DNA from: Thermocrinis sp.
GTDB lineage: Bacteria; Aquificota; Aquificia; Aquificales; Aquificaceae
Direction: 5' to 3'
NCBI GenBank assembly: GCA_009903855.1
Contig: WYEK01000085.1
Location: 1-42,178 of the forward strand
Length of the DNA stretch: 42,178 bases
Notes under the pieces: generated by a model
The model's database searches: none
What the model was told of the DNA's origin: nothing
Seen by the model: only the letters and a program-made list of their open reading frames with translations
Made by a program: the position numbers and the translations under genes
In this document: piece after piece, positions 20,276 to 25,331 of the stretch
How positions within the stretch are numbered: the first letter of the stretch is position 1
How the letters are laid out: each line of letters begins with the position of its first letter

Positions 20276-20440
20276 CTTATATTTAAACCTATGGAGACAA
20301 AAACCCAAAATCTAAAAGAACTTTATGAAAAGGACTTTTATCTGTGGGTGCAGGAAAATCTCAGACTTCTCAAAAACAAAGAATATGACCTTGTAGACTG
20401 GGAGAACCTGTTGGAGGAGATAGAGGATATGGGACAGAGG
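20276..20440 (+). repeat. Direct repeat, copy 2 (start of DUF29 gene 2)
   Basis: The second copy of the 165-nt repeat, offset by 524 nt from the first and including the same TATATTTAAACCT upstream sequence. Confidence 0.9.
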
Positions 20441-20791
20441 TATCTGGATAGTGCAGTTAGCTTTATGGCGGTAATCTTGGAACACCTTTACAAGTGGGAA
20501 AACTTCAGATATAGAGAAGATGTAGGGCACAGCTGGATAAGTAGCATAAACAACGCAAGAAACGAACTTGATATAATCTTTGAAACATACCCAAGCATAA
20601 GGAAAAAAGCAGCAGAGGAGTTACCCACCGCTTGGCGTATTGCTGTAAAAAGGCTTGTAAGATGGTTTAAAGAAGATGAAAACCACGACCTTGCTAAAAA
20701 ATACTTTGGCAGATTTCCCACGGAAAAAGATTTCCCACAGGAATGCCCTTATACCTTTGAGCAGGTGATGGAATACGAGCCTTGGGTTTAA
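20291..20791 (+). CDS. DUF29 family protein, copy 2
   Basis: 166 residues from the ATG at 20291; the track start at 20270 (MRLIFKP...) is rejected because it lies in the repeat's upstream part, and the duplicated gene starts at the matching ATG. The first 50 residues are nearly identical to copy 1. The rest (VSFMAVILEHLYKWENFR, KKYFGRFPTEKDFPQECPYTF) is clearly related but diverged. Function unknown. The sharp change in identity within the gene suggests recent gene conversion or partial re-duplication. Confidence 0.85.
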   Translation: METKTQNLKELYEKDFYLWVQENLRLLKNKEYDLVDWENLLEEIEDMGQRYLDSAVSFMAVILEHLYKWENFRYREDVGHSWISSINNARNELDIIFETYPSIRKKAAEELPTAWRIAVKRLVRWFKEDENHDLAKKYFGRFPTEKDFPQECPYTFEQVMEYEPWV

Positions 20792-20833
20792 TTCCTCAAC
20801 TTCCTCAAGCACAAGGAGTTTAAAGATTGAAGA

Positions 20834-20857
20834 GAGTCCTGACGAGGGATTTTTCAA
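20834..20857 (+). repeat. IS200/IS605-like right-end remnant (copy B)
   Basis: AGTCCTGACGAGGGATTTTT followed by CAAAA. About 20 of 23 bases match the right end of the tnpB element (GTCCTGATGAAGGATTTTT at 41082-41101), including a TCCT/GGGA hairpin with a five-base loop. The AGCCTCAG tail and the left end are missing, so it is read as a decayed end. Confidence 0.4.
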
Positions 20858-20879
20858 AAGAACTAAAAAACATACTTGA

Positions 20880-20901
20880 AACAAAAGCCCCCAGTGGGGG
20901 C
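20880..20901 (-). terminator. Intrinsic terminator of the 273-residue gene
   Basis: Perfect GCCCCC-AGT-GGGGGC hairpin at 20887-20901, ten bases past the stop on the minus strand, followed by TTTTGTTT. Confidence 0.8.
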
Positions 20902-20910
20902 AAGCAATAT

Positions 20911-21732
20911 TCACTCCTTTTCTGGTTTAGAGAAAAACCTGAGGAAAGGTTGGAATATTCTGGAAAGCATGCCTTTTGGTGGCTCTTCTTGATTTTCTAC
21001 TTCCTCAGAGGTATTCACATTTCTCAGGAGAAGAACATTGCCATGATCATTTCTTAGTTTGATGTCTCCATAATAAGCCAGAAAGTATGCAGATTCAAAG
21101 GGATAGGATATTCCTTCTTTGAAACACATATTCTTGAAGTCCTGTAAGGTAAGCTCTCCGTCCATTTGAGGAAGTACTCTTTCCCTTGCGGTTTGAACGC
21201 TCTCTTCAAATCTTTCCTTTTCATCCCAAAGTTTCAAGACCGCATTAAAGCTCAAGCCCAATATCCTTGCAAGGCTACCTTCTACTCTATTGGCAAGCCT
21301 CATATCAATCACAGTGTAGCCAATTTCCCGCAACTCTTCAAAGACAGGATGGGGTTTAAGCCATTCATACCTATTTCTTTTGTAGGTTATTCTGAGATAG
21401 ATAGGCTTTAACATCGGATGCTCTGTTAAGGTAGTAAGTAGAATACTGTCATTTGTTCCTATCACAACTTTTTCTGCTTTGTGTTTGCTTGCCAGCTTGT
21501 CTATCAAGTCCATTTCAATCTTTTCCGTCTCTTCTAACTGAACACCACGACGTTCCCACAAATTACGAAGCTTTTCTCCCACCTTTTGCCAATAGTCTGC
21601 CTTAGTATTGACCGCGAAGTATATAGGCGACTCTGGAAATATTTTTCGTAGCTGCATTATAAGATGAGTTTGATCCGCTCCCAGATACCACTGGGAGTCA
21701 ATAATCATAACCTTTTTTATCTTCTTGGACAT
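20911..21732 (-). CDS. Possible NYN/PIN-like domain protein
   Basis: 273 residues with no sure family. The first ~125 residues look like the NYN/PIN-type nuclease fold: a first strand ending in Asp (VMIIDSQWYLGA), a middle acidic helix (KIEMDLIDKLASKHKAEK), and VVIGTNDSILLTTL in the place of the usual SGDxDF strand. That is a weak by-eye match. The C-terminal tail (MLSRIFQPFLRFFSKPEKE) would form an amphipathic helix, as in peripheral membrane proteins. A strong GGGAGGTGG lies before the ATG, 14 nt after the 271-residue gene, so the two form one operon ended by a good terminator. Confidence 0.55.
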   Translation of the reverse strand: MSKKIKKVMIIDSQWYLGADQTHLIMQLRKIFPESPIYFAVNTKADYWQKVGEKLRNLWERRGVQLEETEKIEMDLIDKLASKHKAEKVVIGTNDSILLTTLTEHPMLKPIYLRITYKRNRYEWLKPHPVFEELREIGYTVIDMRLANRVEGSLARILGLSFNAVLKLWDEKERFEESVQTARERVLPQMDGELTLQDFKNMCFKEGISYPFESAYFLAYYGDIKLRNDHGNVLLLRNVNTSEEVENQEEPPKGMLSRIFQPFLRFFSKPEKE

Positions 21733-21746
21733 CTTACCACCTCCCT

Positions 21747-22562
21747 TTAGCTTAGAAACATATAAAGCTCCTTTACCTCCTCTAACGTAAGCTCTATAGG
21801 AGGTCTAAGGGTGGTAATAATCAGGAGATTACCCGAAGTCTTATCTACCTTGAATATTAGCTTTTCTCCGAAATCAACAGGCTTTAGATCCCTATTGCCC
21901 TGGAGGTACTCATACAGCATTTTTAGGACTTTAGCCCTCCTCTGGGGTGTAATGATACCCTTCGTGGGAGCGACATCGTAGCTAAAGAACTCCTCCGTCC
22001 ATCTCCTGAAAATGGCTACCTGCCTTTCCTTTATTATCGTCATTTCCATTTGAGCGTGAAGGGTTAAATATCTCAAAAAGGAGTTAAGCTCCTGCGAGTC
22101 AAAACCTATTCTCCCTCTCTTTATCACACCGGAGTTTGTTTTACCTTCTATTCTTAGATATACCAGAGCTTTCTCTCCGTTAGGCGATGAGCTAATTTCA
22201 CACATTGGGTCCCTATCCGTGTTATTTACAAGGGATATATAGATTTTGTCCCTCTCTCTGTTCATAAACTCTCTCAGGCTTTTTACCAATTCCCACATAT
22301 CTCTTGGATGAACAAACGGACCACCGGTGAAAGGTAGAATCTTTGCCTTAGGTCTTCCATTTTCATTTACATCTTGGAGTTCCTCTTTTGTGTAGTAGGG
22401 CGTTGTTGTTTCCACATAGAGCCGTTGTCTCCATTCCTGTGGAAAACTAATGGGTAGTGTGTAGAGGCTTTGATGAATTTGTGGATACACTTCAAACACT
22501 AATCCTATCTTTCCATGCCTTAGGTTAAGGGGCTCTGCATTAACTTTTTCGGTTATTTCCAT
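21747..22562 (-). CDS. Unrecognised 271-residue protein, operon partner of the NYN-like gene
   Basis: No family recognised and no membrane segment or signal peptide. Residues ~125-170 (ALVYLRIEGKTNSGVIKRGR then IGFDSQELNSFLRYL) and the C-terminus (LIFKVDKTSGNLLIITTLRP then IELTLEEVKELYMFL) look like two related strand-strand-helix modules. The N-terminal part ends in a similar strand-helix (ILPFTGGPFVHPRDMWELVKSLREFM). Such modules recall PC4/Whirly-like nucleic-acid-binding folds, but this is speculation. AAAGGAGG lies 7 nt before the ATG. The upstream gene is separated by a terminator. Confidence 0.6.
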   Translation of the reverse strand: MEITEKVNAEPLNLRHGKIGLVFEVYPQIHQSLYTLPISFPQEWRQRLYVETTTPYYTKEELQDVNENGRPKAKILPFTGGPFVHPRDMWELVKSLREFMNRERDKIYISLVNNTDRDPMCEISSSPNGEKALVYLRIEGKTNSGVIKRGRIGFDSQELNSFLRYLTLHAQMEMTIIKERQVAIFRRWTEEFFSYDVAPTKGIITPQRRAKVLKMLYEYLQGNRDLKPVDFGEKLIFKVDKTSGNLLIITTLRPPIELTLEEVKELYMFLS

Positions 22563-22585
22563 GGTTATACCTCCTTTGTCTTTGG

Positions 22586-22611
22586 TTTAAAAAGGTCCCC
22601 CATGGGGACCT
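22586..22611 (-). terminator. Intrinsic terminator after the small GGCT gene
   Basis: Perfect 8-bp hairpin AGGTCCCC-CAT-GGGGACCT at 22593-22611, followed on the minus strand by TTTTT. It lies 4 nt past the GGCT stop and upstream of the 271-residue gene. Confidence 0.75.
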
Positions 22612-22615
22612 CGCT

Positions 22616-22966
22616 TTATACCTTCCATTCACCGGAAGGTACCAAAGCCGCACCCTCCACCTTTCTATTATACAGATAGACGTGGGCACGCAAAGGAGTG
22701 TGGTCCTCAAGGACCACCTCAATGAGCTCCCTCCTGAAGAGGAAAGGAGCTCCTTCCACCCAGTCAAGCTCCCTAAGGAGCCCTTCTGGGATTTCATAGA
22801 CCTCTCCACGCACTACCCCATCTCCGGGAACCATCCCAGGGTAGGCGCCGAGGTCATAAAGGGCAAAGCCCTTTGCCAAGGCACGCCCTAAAAAAGGACA
22901 GCCCTTTAAGAGGCTGTGCCTTGATCCACCCCTTTTAAGCGTGCCATACACGAAGAGGTAAGCCAT
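22616..22966 (-). CDS. Gamma-glutamylcyclotransferase-fold protein (YtfP/GGCT type)
   Basis: 116 residues from the ATG at 22966; the ORF track's start at 22984 is a TTG upstream of the ribosome binding site GGGGAGGTGG, so it is rejected. The fold signature is YLFVYGTLKRGG at the N-terminus, then GFALYDLGAYPGMVPGDG and the catalytic-Glu region LDWVEGAPFLFRREL. Related enzymes cyclise gamma-glutamyl groups (gamma-glutamylamines or peptides) to 5-oxoproline; the substrate cannot be told. A TATAAT box at 23070-23075 would give a leader of about 97 nt that contains a hairpin. Confidence 0.85.
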   Translation of the reverse strand: MAYLFVYGTLKRGGSRHSLLKGCPFLGRALAKGFALYDLGAYPGMVPGDGVVRGEVYEIPEGLLRELDWVEGAPFLFRRELIEVVLEDHTPLRAHVYLYNRKVEGAALVPSGEWKV

Positions 22967-23075
22967 TAGCCCACCTCCCCGCAATAAGGGGCCAAAAGAC
23001 CCCTCAGAGAAAGCCCTCCCTTGTTAGGAATGCTCACACTTTTGCTTCTTATCCCAACGACCATCATACATTATA
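22967..23075 (-). promoter_or_regulatory. Promoter and long leader of the GGCT gene
   Basis: On the minus strand TATAAT at 23070-23075 (no good -35) is followed by a leader of ~97 nt. It contains the hairpin AGGGGTC-TTTT-GGCCCCT directly upstream of the ribosome binding site. The hairpin has no T-run after it and could affect translation; no riboswitch class was recognised. Confidence 0.4.
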
Positions 23076-23119
23076 TATAACCCACATTCTCAGCAGTTTC
23101 TGACAGCCGACAAGTGGAA

Positions 23120-23166
23120 GCTTTCTAAAATACACCCAGTAGGGAATTTATAAAACAGCCTCACAG
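23120..23166 (+). repeat. IS200/IS605-like miniature element (copy D)
   Basis: About 45 bp: left motif CTTTCTAAAATACA, a small CCC-AGTA-GGG hairpin, a T/A-rich stretch and AGCCTCAC. It has the same order of parts as copy C (19160-19220), without the extra sequence in the middle. It lies between two minus-strand genes and about 8 nt from the stop of the 166-residue gene. Confidence 0.45.
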
Positions 23167-23173
23167 CTTAGTT

Positions 23174-23674
23174 CTACTTCAAAAACTTTTGCCAGTATTT
23201 GTCTATCTCTTCGTCCGGCCAGCCTGTTGTTTCTTTTAGCCCTTTTTTAAGAATATCCAAATAGAGCTGAGAGGGCGTGTTTTTTTCATCATACCAGCAT
23301 CCAGTAAAGGTAAGTATCTTCAATCCGTCCTTTTCCCCCAGTGTGACTATCTTATCATACCACCCTTTTCCTTCTTGTCTTTGCAAATCTTCAAGCTGGC
23401 TCTCCTTTATTTTCCAAAGCCTGACTACTGCATGATACTCTGAATCAGTTTCCTTCTCACAGGATAAGAAGGCTACTCCCTGATTATTCCACCTTCCAGA
23501 ACTCTTTGCGAAGTAAACCCTATATGGAACCCACATCCATCCAAGAGATTCAGGTTCCGTTTTGTCTCTACAGCCTTCGTAATGTACCCCCATAAAAGTA
23601 CCGCCCCTAATGTAAACCAAGAATCTTTCCTTAAGTAGATTAGAGCCGTATGCGGCGTAGATAACATAGGACAT
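23174..23674 (-). CDS. Gamma-glutamylcyclotransferase-like protein, second type
   Basis: 166 residues with the N-terminal fold signature VIYAAYGSNLLKERFLVYIRGG, a YGSN-type glycine loop rather than YGTLK, and a catalytic-type Glu in QEGKGWYDKIVTLG. A distinct subfamily from the small GGCT gene 200 nt away. The substrate is unknown. A strong AAGGGAGGGA precedes the ATG, and TAAAAT at 23695-23700 is the likely -10. It is divergent from the cytochrome gene. Confidence 0.75.
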   Translation of the reverse strand: MSYVIYAAYGSNLLKERFLVYIRGGTFMGVHYEGCRDKTEPESLGWMWVPYRVYFAKSSGRWNNQGVAFLSCEKETDSEYHAVVRLWKIKESQLEDLQRQEGKGWYDKIVTLGEKDGLKILTFTGCWYDEKNTPSQLYLDILKKGLKETTGWPDEEIDKYWQKFLK

Positions 23675-23694
23675 ACCTATCCCTCCCTTCTTAT

Positions 23695-23731
23695 ATTTTA
23701 AACCTGTCTTGGTAAAATATTAACTGGGAGG
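23695..23731. promoter_or_regulatory. Divergent promoter region, GGCT-like gene and cytochrome gene
   Basis: In the 65-nt gap: TAAAAT on the minus strand (23695-23700) for the GGCT-like gene, and TAAAAT on the plus strand (23713-23718) for the cytochrome gene, followed by GGGAGG 9 nt before its ATG. Confidence 0.4.
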
Positions 23732-23739
23732 TTTAAGCC

Positions 23740-24705
23740 ATGAGAAAAAGCCTTTTGCTTTTGCCCTTTAGTGTGGCCTTGGCTCAGCCTGTTATAGAGC
23801 CCAACTTTGCGGATAGACTGTTTCCCTACATTACCTACGGGGAAGTTTGGAGTGGCACGCCCGCCATGTTGAAGGATGTAGCCATTCCTAATGTGCTAAT
23901 TGTTTACGGTTCAAAGGAGGACCCAGAGGTTGTAGCCCAAGCGGGCAAGATTGCCTTTTACTTGGGGCAGTGGGTAGAAGACATTGGCTTTGGTGCAGAA
24001 GAGGTAAAACAGTCCAAAATACCACCACTACTGGTAAGCGACACCCAACTAAAGAACCTTCAGTGGAAAAACATCATAGTGGTTGGCACCAACAACGATG
24101 TGGTAAAGGAGCTGGGACTGACCTTTGAAAAGCCCACCATAAAGATGGTGGAAAAAGATGGAAAAAGGATTCTGGTGGTGGGAGGAGCCAACAAGGAACA
24201 AACTATACAGTCTGCCAAATACCTTGCGGATGTTAGGCTAAACTTCAAGGCGGGTGCCTACAGAACCTTCTTCTCCTTTGTGGCATTGAGGGGACACATA
24301 GAAAAGGGTGAGTTTGACACCGCCCTAAGGCTTGTCAGGAGCCCTCTGGGGATTTCCGCCTGTGGTAAAAACATGGCTTTGGCTGCACCTATGGTAGCCC
24401 AATGGTCAGATGATATAAAGGCAGTGGTTAAAAAGAGGAACACCATTCTATACCAAGAACTGCCAAAGGCTTTGGAAGAGAGAGACAAAGAGAAGGCGGT
24501 TGCCCTTTGGAAGGACGCAATGCTAACCTGCTACCAATGCCATCAAGGTATAGGCATACCTCAGGTAAGAAAGTTCAAACCAGTGGAAGAGATCCACGCA
24601 AAACATCAAAGGATCGCAGAAAGCTTTGGTTTGCTTCAGTTGGCTGGAGACCAAAAATCTTGTACAGCCTGCCACGCAGGACAGACGCAAATTAGAGGGT
24701 ATTAG
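23740..24705 (+). CDS. Exported di-heme cytochrome c
   Basis: 321 residues with an N-terminal signal peptide (RKSLLLLPFSVALAQ, cleavage likely after AQ or just before). Two c-type heme motifs lie near the end, CYQCH (~264) and CTACH (~308), so the hemes are attached in the periplasm. The middle holds an unrecognised alpha/beta domain (NVLIVYGSKEDPEVVAQAGKIAFYLG, IIVVGTNNDVVKELG, ILVVGGANKEQTIQSAKYL). A role in periplasmic electron transfer is probable; no partner enzyme is adjacent. Its TAG stop overlaps the GTG start of the DUF1461 gene by 1 nt. Confidence 0.85.
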   Translation: MRKSLLLLPFSVALAQPVIEPNFADRLFPYITYGEVWSGTPAMLKDVAIPNVLIVYGSKEDPEVVAQAGKIAFYLGQWVEDIGFGAEEVKQSKIPPLLVSDTQLKNLQWKNIIVVGTNNDVVKELGLTFEKPTIKMVEKDGKRILVVGGANKEQTIQSAKYLADVRLNFKAGAYRTFFSFVALRGHIEKGEFDTALRLVRSPLGISACGKNMALAAPMVAQWSDDIKAVVKKRNTILYQELPKALEERDKEKAVALWKDAMLTCYQCHQGIGIPQVRKFKPVEEIHAKHQRIAESFGLLQLAGDQKSCTACHAGQTQIRGY

Positions 24706-25331
24706 TGAAAAGGGTCATCCTCCTCTCCCTTTTCTTCCCCTTCCTTCTTGTTTTTTTGTGCGTTAGGCTTGCCTTTACAGAATTTTTCGTGGAGTTGAAT
24801 TACAGATTTGGGAACCTGCCACCGGACCATCGGGGCATGAGTTATGAAGAAAGGTTAAACATTGCCAAGCTGGGGCTAAGGTCTGTGCTATCCGACGAAG
24901 GATTGCAGGAGTTTATCAATTCTGGACTTTTTAGAGAAAAGGAAATAAAGCATATGCAGGACGTGAAGAAACTTCTTTCAGTGATCTTTAAGGCTCTCTA
25001 CCTTGGAGGTCCCCTCTGGCTAATTCTCTTTTTTAGCCTAAGGAACAAAAGAAAAATGGGTCTTACGCTCCTTCTTGGTCCAACTCTTACGGAAATTTTC
25101 GTTATCTTTGTTCTTATCTTTTCCCTCTTAAACTACGACCTACTTTTTGAAGGTTTCCACAACTTCTTTTTTGATCCATACTCTTGGCGTTTTTTTGACG
25201 AAGATATGTTGCTTAGGGTATATCCTATGAAGTTCTGGTATAACGCCACCCTTTGGGTAGGAATGTTTGCCTTTATTTTAAATTCCTTCTTCCAAGCCCT
25301 CGGGTTTATACTTTGGAGAAGTGCTTCTTGA
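24705..25331 (+). CDS. DUF1461-type integral membrane protein
   Basis: 208 residues, GTG start overlapping the cytochrome stop (TAGTG), so translationally coupled. About four membrane segments: an N-terminal one, two in the middle (FKALYLGGPLWLILFFSL, LLLGPTLTEIFVIFVLIFSLL), and one at the end. The extracytoplasmic GFHNFFFDPYSWRFFDEDMLLRVYPMKFW matches the conserved core of DUF1461 (TIGR01906). Function unknown. The 3' end overlaps the convergent GGDEF/EAL gene by 26 nt. Confidence 0.75.
   Translation: MKRVILLSLFFPFLLVFLCVRLAFTEFFVELNYRFGNLPPDHRGMSYEERLNIAKLGLRSVLSDEGLQEFINSGLFREKEIKHMQDVKKLLSVIFKALYLGGPLWLILFFSLRNKRKMGLTLLLGPTLTEIFVIFVLIFSLLNYDLLFEGFHNFFFDPYSWRFFDEDMLLRVYPMKFWYNATLWVGMFAFILNSFFQALGFILWRSAS

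Noticed and set aside
20621-20914. 97-residue minus-strand ORF downstream of the NYN-like gene
   Set aside because: Starts past that gene's neighbour and runs over the terminator and DUF29 gene 2; no ribosome binding site.
22593-22611. Palindrome AGGTCCCC-CAT-GGGGACCT as an operator site
   Set aside because: The T-run right after it on the minus strand, just past a stop codon, makes a terminator the simpler reading.
22540-22809. 89-residue minus-strand ORF
   Set aside because: Out of frame over the GGCT gene and its terminator.
19160-23166. CRISPR array
   Set aside because: The repeats are few, far apart and irregularly spaced, with genes between them; no cas genes are present.
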